A stretch of DNA of 64,000 nt from Sporobolomyces roseus. Taxonomy: Eukaryota > Basidiomycota > Microbotryomycetes > Sporidiobolales > Sporidiobolaceae. Below, in pieces: positions 11,656-23,351 of the stretch; the stretch's first letter is position 1; each line of letters opens with the position of its first letter. The notes beneath the pieces were generated by a model. The model did not search any database, had not been told where the DNA came from, and worked only from the letters and a program-made list of their open reading frames with translations. Location: assembly GCA_016617785.1 (NCBI GenBank), contig JADILM010000008.1, positions 1,488,001 to 1,552,000 of the forward strand, read 5' to 3'. The translations under genes and the position numbers were made by a program.

Positions 11656-12922
11656 TCAGGTCTGTGAAATGAAGAGAAGAGGGTCAATGCCAACTGTTTT
11701 GTCGTTTCGATGACAATTGACAAACTCGAACAATAGAAACGATACTCACCTCCATGACTCTGTACCATCTCGGAACTCCTCGCGAGTCTTTCATCTTCTT
11801 CAGAGTGATGAAGATTTGAGGAGATGATCGTGAGGTCTTCAAGTAGAATTTGATGCTGGGTCCGGTAATGAGAGCGAGCTCTGACGGTTTGCGACGAGTC
11901 TCTGGCCATGAGAGAGATCCAAAGAAGTAGATGCCCTTGAGAAGGAGAAGAAGCATCGAAGGTGGAATGGCGGAAAGGAAACGAGCGAGTGACCAAGGAG
12001 ATTTTTGACCGTGGTAGTTCTGTTGTTCGTGGTTCAGGAATTGATTGATACTCAGCGACAAGATGTGATCCATGTGCGGCAAAGAGTAAATAAGATCAAT
12101 CATTCCTTCGGCCAATTCTGACGGCCCACACAAGTACTCCATGTTGCGAACATGAACGCACTCCAATGTGAGCCACTCAAAGGTTGCGCCGTGAAAGAGT
12201 TTGCCGTAGAAGGTGCAGTGCGAGAGTCGGAAAGCGCCGACAGCTCGGAGCAAAATAAGTTGAAGTCGGACGATTTGTTGTGGCTCGATTTCGTCGACGG
12301 CGAGGGTGAGACGCCGGAGGAATCCGGATCGTGTATCTTTTGGCTCTGCAAGCTCGAGTTGTTTGCATCCTCCAGGTGGAACCGTGATCGTGAGATATAG
12401 AGAGTCCAGCTCAGGGAATCCAATGTGAAGCGTTTTGATCATGTCGGGATTGAGTACGAGAGGAGCCCCGAGGAGATTCAACTGTTCGAGCTTCTCGAAG
12501 CGAGACCCTACGTCGAAGATGCTGCGAACGAGGGATCGAGAAGCGTGTTCGGGGAAGGAAATCTCAAGCGATTCGAGATCCCGGCAGTGTGGAAGGATGT
12601 TGAGAAGAATCGAAGAGATTCTGGCGAAACCGGCGGCGGAAGGTGTCTCTTCATTGTCTGTGTGAATGTATTTGATCAAGCTGTGTAGATGAGGATATGC
12701 TTCGAAACTTGCGAATACTTCAGGAAGGGATTCGGCAAATTTGGCGTAATCGAAAGTGACGAAACGCCAGACGAGAGCTTGTCCGACGGGTCGAAGGACC
12801 TTGCAGACGAGTGAGATTGCCTTTCCTAGAGCGATGGGTCGTTTCTTGCCCCGAACTTGATCTCCGACAAGATGGGAAGTGATTTTGTCGTAAAGATCGG
12901 CGGGAAGGGTAGCTAAAGACAT
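11656..12922 (-). CDS. F-box-like / leucine-rich-repeat-type protein
   Basis: Starts at the ATG at 12922 with MSLATLPADLYDKITSHL, the pattern of a fungal F-box-like N-terminus (Leu-Pro then an amphipathic helix). It continues for about 400 residues with loosely spaced leucine-rich segments such as DLESLEISFPEHA, LEQLNLLGAPL and ELDSLYLTI. Most of the protein is one exon. A last intron (about 11662-11749) leads to a very short final exon ending YRVMET and a stop at 11656. F-box proteins usually act as substrate receptors of SCF ubiquitin ligases; the substrate is unknown. A 5' untranslated intron near 12965-13010 is possible. The family call is moderate because the repeats are irregular. Confidence 0.7.
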
Positions 12923-13910
12923 CGCGATTGAGCGAGGGTGATACGATAGCTATCAGGAGCTCCACTGTCAGCTGATCGCCTGTCTATGTCACGATGGGAA
13001 AGAAGGAACTCACGATGAAGATGAAGAAAGACCAATGACAGCTTCAAGGCTGTGAGGTTCGAGTCGATCTTGTAGAGGTCGATCTTGATTCTCTGGTCTT
13101 GCTGGAGTCGTTTCTTGATGATTTCGAGCTGGATACGTGAAGTGGAGAAGGAAAAAAGAGGGAATCGTTCTTTTCCAACCCTTTCTTGCTCTTTTACGCT
13201 TCAAACGGACTACTGCTTTGGCGCTGTAGAAGTTTGAGGAGCTATCTAGTGTCTGGGAGCTTCTTCGCTTTGGTTTCACCGCGTTTTCTCTCTCGACTTT
13301 CCTCGAGCCACATCTTCGCATTGAGACGCTTTTCGTTATGTCGAGCTCGCAAACCGAGGTACCAAGCTAATCACTGGTTGCGCTACCCGCCGCTCCACAA
13401 CTCCCGATTACTTGAACAGCTTTCGCCTCCTCTTCTACAATTCGCTAAAGACTTAGGAAATGCCAGATCCGAGTCGCCGTGAGCGGTGAAGGTCGGGGCT
13501 GTCTGTCATGGCTTCACCAGAGTTGAAGCATTGCGCCGCCATACGTCGAAGTCGCGGTCAGTGTGGCAGAGCAGGTCTTTTCGAAAGGACGAGCGTTCGT
13601 GCGAAAATAAGGGAATACAATACAGATCATGCCTGGAATAGACACAACTGCCGTCTGCGTTGGATGATCTATTGTGATTTTTCTGCTTGTTTCTTGAGTG
13701 CGTTCGAGAGAGGTGCTCCGTCCTGTCAAACGCAGCGAAAGAATCAGTTTCCCGTCGTTTCTCGACTGTCGAATGTTTAAGATCCTTTCTCCATCTTGCG
13801 ACCAAGTGCTCGAGAAAGAGAAAGTATGACTGATCCCAGTCCATGGGGAACGGACTCCGTTGGCGAGGTGAGGGCTGCGTTTGATCTGGGGGATGGAAAC
13901 AGAGGAATGT
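12923..13910. other. Intergenic region with an open frame downstream of the SnoaL-like gene
   Basis: About 990 bases between two minus-strand genes. On the minus strand, 13877-13514 is open for about 120 codons. It could be joined to the SnoaL-like gene by a further intron (13878-13914, donor GTGAGT), but it shows no domain. 13010-13321 is also open without a recognisable protein. Most of this should be the promoter and 5' leader of the F-box-like gene. Confidence 0.35.
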
Positions 13911-14614
13911 TTAGAAACTCACGAGCCAAACCTGTGAATTGGGACGTTCCTCAACCTTCGGCCGCTCATCCCTGAGTTTCAAGTAGATACAGAGACGTCT
14001 TCAGCTCACCTGATACCTCTCCATCTTGATCTCGCCCTCTTTCAGTCCCTCTCTAAAAACCATTCTCCCCGCCCATTCTACATCTTCGACCCTATCCCCA
14101 TTCTTCAATCCATAAGAAACCTGTTGCCCTCTCTTTTCACATGAGCTCGCTGGCTCTCTCGTGAGTGTGATAGATAGAAAGCTCACTGTTCCGTATAACA
14201 TCAACTCGTCCTCATTCTCACCGAGGTACACTTTTTGAGGATTATGTTTCCTAGTTTCTACCCCACCCCACATAGTCTCCCTGATCTTCCTCACAGCTGT
14301 ACGTTCCTGCCTCACTCGCCATCAGCCGACTCGAAACGGTGGATGTGAGAGAGGGAGAAAGAGAATGAAACTTGCCTGAACTGCCAGAGACGCTGTTTAA
14401 ACCCATAATGAATTGTATATCATCCGTCAAGAATCTCAAATACTACTCCACGCCGTTCGTGTCAGCTCATAGAGGGGAAGAAGAGAGAAAGGCAGGCAGG
14501 TGGGGGAGAACTAACTCCTTCAACATCCCGCGTATCAGAAGTCTCGTAGAATCGTTCAATGAAGGAGATTTTATCCTTTGAGAGTCCCTTGGGGTGATCG
14601 AAAGTGTATGACAT
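13911..14614 (-). CDS. SnoaL-like / NTF2-fold protein
   Basis: Small alpha+beta barrel protein of about 130 residues; fungal members are mostly of unknown function. The ATG is at 14614 (MSYTFDHPKGLSKDKISF). Segments in order: IERFYETSDTRDVEGYLRF, LTDDIQFIMGLN, then SAVRKIRETMWGGVETRKH, VYLGENEDELMLYGTVSYGLKNG and GRMVFREGLKEGEIKMERY. This spacing is that of the SnoaL-like family: a first helix with FYxxSD, F-x-D-x-xFIMG, and a last strand near MERYQVWL. Four introns are needed. One (about 14384-14298) appears to use a GC donor (GCAAGT) with a normal AG acceptor. The simplest end is the TAA at 13911, just after YQVWL. An extra intron extending the protein to 13514 cannot be excluded. Confidence 0.7.
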
Positions 14615-14684
14615 GATCGAAAGTGAAAGGTAAGATGAAACTCGAGAACTCTCCCCCTCTCTTCCCCTTCACAGCAAACAGAAG
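14615..14684. promoter_or_regulatory. Very short divergent promoter, SnoaL-like gene / membrane protein gene
   Basis: Only 70 bases separate the two opposed ATG codons (14614 minus, 14685 plus), so the core promoters must overlap one another or the 5' coding sequence. C/T-rich on the plus strand (about 14646-14672). Confidence 0.5.
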
Positions 14685-16270
14685 ATGCCAAGTTGGATAG
14701 CTTTAATCACGACAGCTCTAGTATCGTTTCATACCCGAATCCTAATCCTCCCTCTCCTGTTACTCGCTGGTCTCTTTCCCCCTCTTCATTCAATCTTACA
14801 ACGTACGTTCCCCCTCTCCCTCCTCTCTATCTCAGATTCGGAACTGATGTAGAGTTGAGGATTAGTACTGGTGGTACCGTTTGGATGGGCAGGTTGGGGG
14901 ATCAAATGGATTGGAGTGATTCTACATGCGCTATTATTAGTACAATCATTTGTATTCGATAAAGCAGGCGAACGGATCAATACGTGAGTCTCCATTCTCC
15001 CTCACTCTCACTAGTAGCGCAGACTGAATGAGGTAGAGATGAGTACAGGTTCATCTCGTCGAAACCTACTTCGCATTCAACTTCTCATTCCCTCTTTCTC
15101 GCTCAACAGCAACTTCAAAATCTCACTACGACTGTCTACCCAACGAAACTCGAAGCATTATGGGCGAATCACTTTCAACCGCTCGTCAATAATCCGGAGA
15201 ATGAGTATCAACTCTCCGAATCTGATCTCTCAGGATGGGAAACGGATGGGATTACTCTCAAACGAGATATCGAGGATGCGATCAAGGAGACTGTTGGATT
15301 ATGGATTGAATTGATTGATTCGGATCGATCAGAAGGGTATTTGAGAGCGGTTGAAGAAGAATTAGAGAGGATTCAAGCTGGGCGTCCAACGGAATACCTC
15401 TATTCTTCGAATTACTCGAAATTGGATGAGGAGGAGTTGGTTAGGAGAGTTGAACAGTTTGATAATGAAGCAAAGGCGACGAGGGAAGCGGAATTGGATC
15501 GACAATTCGAGGAGTTCTTGGATCGGATGGGAATGCCCGGAGAAGCACGGGCTACGCTCGACGCACCTTCGGATCCGAAGAACCCTTCGAGTCAGAGTTT
15601 CAGGCAGGTGTTGAGGGAGGGTTGGGAACAGATGTATGTGGCTGAGAAAGGGGGAGTTTTGGGAAATTTCAATCGGGAATTGGAGGCGTTGGGGGAAATG
15701 GATTTGGGCATGGGTAGACCACTCGAACCGGAGGATAAGATTGAAGATAGGTTCAATAATGAGGGATATAGACCGGGGAGGATACCTTTAATGACGAATC
15801 ATTATTTACGAGATCAAGTTCAAGTCGCGAGGAGGAGGAATCAAGGGGTCGAATTGTTCGTAGAGGAGGATCCGACCGACTTGCGAATCCTGCCGCAGTT
15901 GTCGAGGACAACCTCAGATGATTATTTGAACTTTTTCCAACGAAGCGTCAAAGTCGATTTACTCTCTCGACGGCTCGCAACCCAAATCATCTCTTACTTC
16001 CTACCCTCTCCGACTCTCTCAAAAGAATCAGATGGATTCGTAGGACCTTCAATTTTGTTAGGAGGACCTTTCCCAAAGTTTATCAGGAAATTGGATTGGA
16101 CTTTGACGAGGATGAGTGAGAGGTGGTTGAGTAAACATCAATTTGCGTTGGTGGCTTTTGGAGGGGAGGATGGGTATGTCGCGGTCGAGAGGAAGAGGAG
16201 GGAAGTGGAGAGATTGGAGGGAGTATTGCGAGACGAAGAGGCGAAGAAGGCGGACAAGATTGAGCTGTGA
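14685..16270 (+). CDS. Unrecognised membrane protein with a long acidic, helical C-terminal region
   Basis: I do not recognise this protein. The ATG at 14685 begins a hydrophobic N-terminus (WIALITTALVSFHTRILIL and PLLLLAGLFPPL), which could be a signal anchor plus a membrane helix. After an intron (about 14799-14860), a second hydrophobic segment reads GWGIKWIGVILHALLLVQSF. A second intron (about 14982-15048) leads to one long exon to the TGA at 16268-16270. That exon encodes about 400 charged residues with probable helices, for example LRAVEEELERIQAG, LVRRVEQFDNEAKATREAEL and a closing stretch rich in Arg/Glu/Lys. The frame is consistent across both introns, so it is very likely a real gene. 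Membrane topology and function are unknown. Confidence 0.65.
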
Positions 16271-16639
16271 GTGCGTTGGAGTAAAGTAGGGTAGGAGTTC
16301 GCTTTATCATATGATCATGGACATTTCATTTCTGTTTCGTCAAAGTAGGGTCGGGACGAGACAGCAGGGAGAGAAGGAGAAGGATCGCAATCCGTACCTC
16401 GCTTTGGTCTTTCGGCGACAGTCGAAACGAAGCGCTTCGACGTCGTCTCTTCACCACCGTCGGGAAAGGAGCGTTTTTGGTCGAGCGAGACCCACTTTTT
16501 CCACAACCTTCGTCAGTGGGCACCTACCTCGAGGCTCGTTCGCATTTTTGTCTCATCATCAATCTCTCTTTCTTCTTTCTCTTTCTCTCCCTCCTCTCTC
16601 AACCTCTCTAGACATTTGAGAATATCCTCACTAGACTTC
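16271..16639. other. Intergenic region upstream of the PWWP gene
   Basis: Holds the 3' end of the previous gene and the promoter and leader of the next one, with a long CT-rich run near 16560-16615 as is common just upstream of start codons in this window. No coding evidence. Confidence 0.45.
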
Positions 16640-18817
16640 ATGGACGGTCTACCAGCACCTCCAATCCCTCCAGCTTCTCTAGCCGCCTATTTCACGGGAT
16701 TAGTTTCGTTCCTCCTAGCCGACTTGAGGTCCGCTCTGCATTCTCTACCACACTACAGCTCTCTCAGATCCAATACAAAGACTCCTCCAGAAATCTACGA
16801 AATCCTCCGACAGCCAACAGCGACTTGGGCGGAATTGCGAAAAGTCCTCCAAGTTGATAGATTACTTTTGGGAGGATTGAGTCAGAGCAGTACATTGAAG
16901 GATGCGATGATTGGTGTTACTGTCTTCAGCGTCAAAGGTGGAGATGGATGGTTGGGAATGGCATGTACCTCGGGAGGTTGGCAATTGGTCGAGATTTTGA
17001 GTTACTTGGGACGATTGAGGGATCGAGTAGAATTAGCTGTGTGGGTCTTCGATCCGAAATTTAGCTAATTCCGCCGCTAAGATCAGTTCGAAGTCCACAG
17101 TGCGGAAGTTGCTGGTCAAGCTGCAGCATCCTCTCGTCAAAACCCAATTCGAACTCCTCAAGCTGCAACTGCTCGACCACATCTTCAGTACTCTTCTCCT
17201 CAAGTCGCCCAAACTTCCGCTCCCTCATCTTCGCAAGGTCAACCGAAATTCTCCCTTCCAAACCCCTACGAAGCTCGCAAAGCGGTCAATTCAGCTTCGA
17301 CCTCGAACGTCGCTCCCGAGATCCCCGACGATAACCTACCACCCGGATCTATCAGCAAGAGCAAGACTTCTTCAAAGGTCCGCGCAAGAGCTACAAAGGG
17401 AGAAGAAGAGTTATCAGCCAAGAAGAAACGAGGAAGACCTCGAAAACCGAAATCTGCTGTAGCTCCTCCCAAGTTCGACGATGCCCCTCCAGGTTCGTCA
17501 CCTGATCTGATCCTAGACCTGTCACGTCCGTCAAATCTAGGCAAGTCAGCGGAATTGACGACGAGATCTACGATTCTAGCGGAACCATCTCCGAGTGCAA
17601 CTTTCGTTCCTCCGCCTCCTCCTCCCCCGCCTCCTCCCGCCTCGACTTCTCGACCTCGGTTTCCAACGGCCGATATTTGCCCGTCCTCAGCTACTTTCTC
17701 CCCTCCCAAACCTGCTCCTCCTCATCGAGATCCCCCGCCTTCGCAAGCTCCTTCAACTGATAACGTCGCAGCCTCGACCAGCAGCACCGTCGCCGCAGCT
17801 CTCTGTCATCTCGACCAAAAAGCCGATTCTCTCTCACACGCCATCTCCCCAATCGCCCGTTTCGCTTCTCCTCGACCTCGCAAACCCTCTACCACCTCTC
17901 CCTCTATCCGACGACCTTCGCTCGACCCTGCAAACCTGAAAGGAGAAGTATACGTCCCTTCTTCCAGGGAGAGCACCACGGATCGACCGAAAAGAGAACG
18001 GAAGTTACCTGAGAGGATCGCGAAGGAATGTGGCTTGGTCGATGAAGATGGGAATGAATTGAGTGGGAGTGGAGATGACAGTGGGAGGGAAACGAAGAGG
18101 AGGAAACCTTACTATGAGATTGAAGCGGAGGAGGATAGTGAGTTGAGCACGGAGGGGAGTTCGACTTCGGCAAGTGCGAGTGCTGGAGAGGTCAAAGAGA
18201 AGAAGAGGTGGGAGGTTGGGGAGGCTGCTTTCGTCAGGTTCCCGAATTATAGTTGGTGGATCGCTACTGTACGTTGAACGCTTTCTCCAGCGAGCGTGCG
18301 AACGCTCACTGACCAGGGTATCATCGTCCAGATTTCGGATCCTTCGACTGCTCCTCCTGAGACGCAAGGACGACAGATTAGAGGATCATATCTAGTCAAG
18401 TCTATACCTACCGGAGCAGATCAGTGCGTCTTTGGACTCTCAACAGTCAATGCTCGTTCACTGACTGTTTGAGGATCGAGCTTGCAGTCGATGGATCTCA
18501 CCCGACGAGAACTCTATTCGACCCATTGAAGACGAAGAACTGCAGCAAATCGAGACCGGTGACTATCCGGAAGGGAAGCAAGTCCCTCAAAGCTGGAAGA
18601 AATGGAGATCTGATTTGTTGGACGCTGTTCAAATCGTCAAGGATCCTGAAAGGTGCGTCTCCTCTCGCAACCACTCAGTGGAATTACCGTTGACTGGATA
18701 CGAGAGAGAAAACACAGGCTGAAGGAATGGCAGAGTAAGAAAACGGATCTGGAAGTGAGAATCGAAGCGGAGAAGGAAAGGAGAAAAGCCGTGAAGCAGA
18801 TGAACGCTTCTTGGTAG
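16640..18817 (+). CDS. PWWP-domain protein with an AT-hook
   Basis: Predicted chromatin reader: PWWP domains bind methylated histone tails and DNA. The first ATG in frame is at 16640. The N-terminal 140 residues are a hydrophobic, probably folded region that I do not recognise (LLLGGLSQSSTLKDAMIGV, WQLVEILSYLGRLRDRVEL). After an intron (about 17040-17090) comes a Ser/Pro-rich linker containing the AT-hook-like KKKRGRPRKPKS (about 17422-17457) and a long poly-Pro run near 17615. The C-terminal part has the PWWP-type start WEVGEAAFVRFPNYSWWIATG, interrupted by an intron, then SYLVKSIPTGADHRWISPDE and a helical end LKEWQSKKTDLEVRIEAEKE before the TAG at 18815. The motif is YSWW rather than PWWP, a common variation. 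About four introns. Confidence 0.75.
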
Positions 18818-18952
18818 GCACGACAGAGAGAAGTTATAGATTTACGCCCTTGTTCAACTCAAGTCTAGTATCATAGTGCAAAGTAAACCTTCTAGTCTCG
18901 ACTCTCAAGTTCGCGAGTAAGAGTCAAATCTCCAAGCATTCGATCTCCTGCT

Positions 18953-21176
18953 CTACTTAATCAATCTCACATCCCCACTCCAATCCCCTTCCCACACTCC
19001 CACTTCTCCCTGCTGATCTCCCTCGAGCGCGTCCTGTCCAAACTTCATTTTCTTCTTCAAACTATACTCCTCATCCTCCCCTTCTCCTTCCTCATAAAAC
19101 TGCTCTTCCGCTTCTTCATAATACTCCTCCTCGGGCGCAGGAGGGAGACAAGAAGGATGTAATTGGATACGCAAAGGGTGTTCTGTGGTTGGAAAGAGTA
19201 ATCGACCATATTTGAGTGAGAGGGTCGGATTGAACGTCACTGGATCCAGTTCGAGTACCTATCCCACCACAAGCATGAGCTACTATCACTGTGAATCAAA
19301 GAGATTAAGCTCACCTTCGTAACTACCCTCATTCCTTTCTTTCCTTCCCTCTGTTCAATCTTCTTGTATCCCTCCCATTTCCCCTCGACCTCTTCCTTTC
19401 CCATCCATCCCTCAAACCCCTCCCCATCCTCCTCCTCCTCAGCTTCCTCCGATCCTCGCCACTCTTTACTAGTCCCCCTAATCCGTTTCCCAACTCCAGC
19501 AACCCAATCCCTCTTCTCGACATTCACGCTCGTCACTACCATCCAAGGTGGCAGATCTCTCCTCTTACTTGGGAATGGGAATCGAGGTGGATATTGCTGT
19601 GTTTCCTTCTTCTTCGGAGGAAGAGGAGGTTGAGCAGGAGAGAGGTTTGGAGATTTAGGTGCATAAGAAGGACTAGCTCTCCTCTCTCCTCTTTCTGCTT
19701 CATTCGATGATTGCTTGGATTTGGATTTCTTTGATTTCTTTGAAGTACTCGGAGTGGGTTCGGGTCGTAAGGGAGAACCACCGAGGATGGAACTTTGAGG
19801 TTGGGAAAAAATGATTGAGGTCGAGTGTGAAGTGTTTCGACCGGAACCTGGTCCGACGAGTGATTGACCGGGTTCAGAGCCATTGCGGAGAGTGGGAGGA
19901 GGGAGATGGGAGATTGAGGAGAGGGAGGGTAGGGAGTAATCGGAATAAGGATCTTTGGGGTTTTGAGAGGGTTGCTTAGTAGAGGGAACGATCGCAGGAC
20001 TGCCGGTTGGAGTAGGTGCTGAATCTGTCAAAGGTACCCTTGGAGTGTCCAATTCCATCTTCTCACTCTCGCCAACGATTCCTTTCTTCCCTTCTTTCCC
20101 CTTCTTTCCCTTGACTCCTTCATTCTCTTTCCCCTTCATTCCACTCTTGATCCCGGAAATTCCCTGACTCTCCTTCCCATTCACAGCTTCCCCTCCCTCA
20201 TTCTTCGCATTCCTTTCGATCGCCCTCGCAATCCTCAAAACTCGTTTCCTCAAATTCCGCTTATGTGTTCGTTTCAACCCTTCGCCTGGAATCACAGGGG
20301 ATGGTTGATTGGTTGCTTGAGGTTTCTTCGCTGCTGAGGTGGATTGAACAGGAGTGGAATCTGAATCTGAATCTGAATCTGAATTTGAATGTGATGAATC
20401 GGATGAACTATCTGACGAGCTATCTGATGAAGACGATCTGGATGTCGAGGATGACGAAGAAGGGGAGGATTTGGAGGTAGGGTCGATCTTTGCTCGTTTT
20501 GAAGGTCGATGGGATTCGTTCTTTGCTGTGTTCGGGAGTGGTCGTTTGGAAGGTAATGATTCGGGTGGTTCATTTTCGTCGGAAGATGACGAAGAGCTAG
20601 AGGAAGAAGATGAGGCGGAAGGGGAAGCGGGAAGCGGGATGGAAGAGGGCGGAAGAGGTTTCGTTAAGAGTGTGGGAGGTTTGGATTCGGGAGCAGGGAG
20701 TTGAGAAGTCGACAGGACTTTGATGCTGTTTTTGAGATCGATAGTCAGCGTTCTAGCTTGTCGATGTGCGAGGAGAGGGATGAGAATGTACTCTAGGATA
20801 TCGTTCGTCTGTTGGAAAATGCAACAATTCAGCTCACGTTCTCCTTGCGAGAGGGCGAGTGAGTACTCACGGCATCTAATATACTAAGTGGTGATTCGTC
20901 GAACAATGCGAACCCTAGTCTCCCCCTCTGATTGATCAGCCAACAATTCTTCAAAGAGTGAAATAGATTGAATTCACCTTGTAATTCCATCTCCAACTGT
21001 TGTTCTGTTCTGAGCATTCCTTTTACAGTGTTGAGTAGATCCTTGACAGTAGCTGGCTCGTTTGAATTGGGTGAGAAGAGGGGAAGGGGAAGCCATGCTT
21101 TGAGGGGAGCTAGAGGAGGATGAGAGTTTATTCGAATCCTTGAGGGAGGTGCAGGCGTCGATGAATAGACTGACAT
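18953..21176 (-). CDS. Coilin-like protein (Cajal body scaffold)
   Basis: Coilin organises Cajal bodies, nuclear sites of snRNP and snoRNP maturation (family knowledge). The ATG is at 21176. An N-terminal ubiquitin-like part of about 90 residues reads RIRINSHPPLAPLKAWLPL, TVKDLLNTVKGML and FDESPLSILDATNDILEYI across two introns. A very Ser/Asp-rich segment follows, including a (Ser-Asp)n run encoded at 20357-20390. Next is a basic patch (GLKRTHKRNLRKRVLRIARA), then a long low-complexity region. The C-terminal part, RRDLPPWMVVTSVNVEKRDW ... KVLELDPVTFNPTLSLKYGRL, resembles the atypical Tudor end of coilin. The layout of N-terminal fold, basic middle and Tudor-like end matches coilin, but sequence similarity is low and coilin is rarely annotated in fungi. 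The gene is divergent from Pus3. Confidence 0.6.
20357..20390. repeat. Hexanucleotide microsatellite in the coilin-like gene
   Basis: Four perfect GAATCT units and one variant unit in tandem, encoding alternating Ser-Asp residues on the minus strand. Length variation between strains is likely. Confidence 0.8.
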
Positions 21177-21228
21177 CCTCTCCACGTCCGCTGAGAGGGA
21201 TCAAGTCAAGTCGAGTGAGGAGACGAGA
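21177..21228. promoter_or_regulatory. Short divergent promoter, coilin-like / Pus3
   Basis: 52 bases lie between the coilin-like ATG (21176, minus) and the first in-frame ATG of Pus3 (21229, plus), or 145 bases if Pus3 starts at 21322. The short gap favours the downstream start for at least part of Pus3 translation. Confidence 0.4.
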
Positions 21229-23351
21229 ATGAGAAAACTTTCGACTTCTCTTTTGCTCTTCAACTCTTCAGGTCGCAAGTGTATGGTCTTGCGACTGCTA
21301 CGACAAATCCTTCAACCTCGAATGAGTCTACCACACAATCCAGAACGAAGGCGATTGGTCTCCCAGATCAAACAACTTCAAAAAGAATTATCAAAAATTG
21401 ATCAAACAACTCCACCATCAGACGTACTAGAGCCACCCTTAGTCGACTCACCGGCAGGAGCAACCACTTCAGGGACTACGGCGAGCAGCGAAAGACCAAA
21501 GAGTCCGAGGAGGAAGCAAACGAGGGGAGCGAATCAGGATATTATTGGACCTCTCCCTCCTACCTTAGCCAACGCTCCTAAACGACATGTCGCCCTCTTG
21601 TTCTCGTAAGTTCATACTCTACTACTACTGTCTTCGAATTAGAAGGTCGTAGGAGGCTGACTCGCAAACTCGAATTCAATTCGAAGATACGAAGGATGGG
21701 CTCATTCAGGACTCGCTTATCAGCCGAAAAGCGTTTACACTCCTCTACCAACTGTCGAAGCGTGTATCCTTCACGCGCTCGAACAAGCGAGATTAATTGA
21801 ACCCATCGTCGAAGCCGAAGGATTCGGTTGTGGATTCGAAAGGTGTGGGAGGACAGACGCTGGAGTGAGCAGTTCTGCTCAGGTCATCAATTTGTGGGTT
21901 AGGAGTGATATGGAGGATCCGATGAACGATAAAGGGAAAGAAACGAGTACAGATTCGGCGGAAGCGATCAGAGAATCAAGATCAAGACGCCCCTCTCCCT
22001 CTCGATCGAGATCTTCCTCGACTTCTTCTTCCTCCTCTACTTCCTCTTCATCATCCTCTCATCGAAAGCCCTCCTCACCCGTCGAAATCCCTTACGTAAC
22101 CGTCCTGAACCGTCACCTTCCTCCATCGATTCGAATCCACGCCTGGTCCCCCGTGTCGGCCACCTTCTCCTCCCGATTCTCCTGTATTTGGAGACACTAC
22201 AAATACTTCTTCACTACCTCTCCCGATGCCCCCTTACTAGGCTCAGCAAGTAAATTCGATTTTGGATCTGCCTACTCTTCTCTCGGCCTCCCCGCCTCTG
22301 CTCTCAATTGGCAAGAACGAATGAAATCGATCAATTGGGGTTCGTTGAGGATCGATATTCCTAGGATGCAGGATGCGGTAGAGAGGTTGGTAGGGGAACA
22401 CGATTTTAGGAATTTTTGTAAGATTGATCCACCGAAACAGTTGGTGAGTCATAGGAGGACTGTTAATAGTGCAACGTTGGATCCGGTAGAAGGAGAGGAT
22501 GAAGGAACTTGGGTACTAAATTTGAGAGGTGGTGCTTTCGTAAGTTTAGACTTTCTCCCTTTCCTCTCCTCGAAATGACTTGCTGAGTTGTTCCACTTCA
22601 GCTCTACAATCAAGTACGACATATCGTCGCTATCCTGTTCCTCGTTGGTGCCGGACTCGAACCCCCTTCTATCGTAGACCGACTCCTGTGGACTTCCGAT
22701 CGAACCGACACGACCATTCTTCGTAACGAACCTCCGTCCCCTTACGTCGACATGAACCGCAAACCTAGTTATCAAATCGCCGATGACCTTCCCCTGATCC
22801 TTTGGCAATGCGGTTTCAACTCTACCGAATTATCTTGGAGAACCGACAATGCACCTCGACCTTCCGACGCCTCTACACCTCCCCTCGAATCATTCATGGA
22901 TCAAAACGGACGCTTGAAGACGGTACTCGACCCTCACGAGACGTTCAGGAAAGCTTATTTAGAAATGCACGAAACCTACACTCAATATCGACTCAAATCC
23001 ATCATTCTAAAACATCACCTCGCATCCTTATCCTTCCAAACTCCCTCTCTTCCTCCTTCTTCTTCTTCTTCTTCTTCACGAGTAATCTACACGCCTTTAG
23101 GAGCAGGTACCACCGCGAAAACTTCAAAGTATATTCCATTACTCTCTCGAAAGTTTGGGGAATTGCCAGAGACGTTGAATGCGAGGTGGGCGGCGGGGAG
23201 GGGTCAACAGAGAATGCAGAGGAGGGAGGATAATCAAGAGGAGGGGAATCGGTTGAGGGAGATCAATTTGAAGATCAAGGCGGAGGCGCATAGGGAAGCG
23301 AAGAGATTGGAAGAGGAGATTGCTGGTAGAGGGCGAAGAAGTGGGGAGTGA
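21229..23351 (+). CDS. PUS3: tRNA pseudouridine 38/39 synthase (Pus3/Deg1 type)
   Basis: TruA-family enzyme that converts U38/U39 in the tRNA anticodon arm to pseudouridine, in nucleus and cytosol. After a helical N-terminus (RRLVSQIKQLQKEL) and an intron, it has the family opening HVALLFSYEGWAHSGLAYQ. Then comes the catalytic motif GCGFERCGRTDAGVSSSAQV, with the catalytic Asp in RTDAG. SCIWRHYKYFF, LVGEHDFRNFCKIDP and GGAFLYNQVRHIVAILFLVG follow, which are the conserved TruA blocks around the active site. A Ser-rich insert (about 21970-22080) interrupts the core and makes the protein longer than yeast Deg1. Two ATGs are possible, 21229 and 21322. The first adds a basic, hydrophobic leader that could target mitochondria. 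The gene ends at 23351. Confidence 0.88.

Noticed and set aside
13010..13321. Basic 103-codon frame upstream of the F-box-like gene as an extra coding exon
   Set aside because: No ATG-based link to the F-box start and no domain; a spliced 5' leader is more likely.
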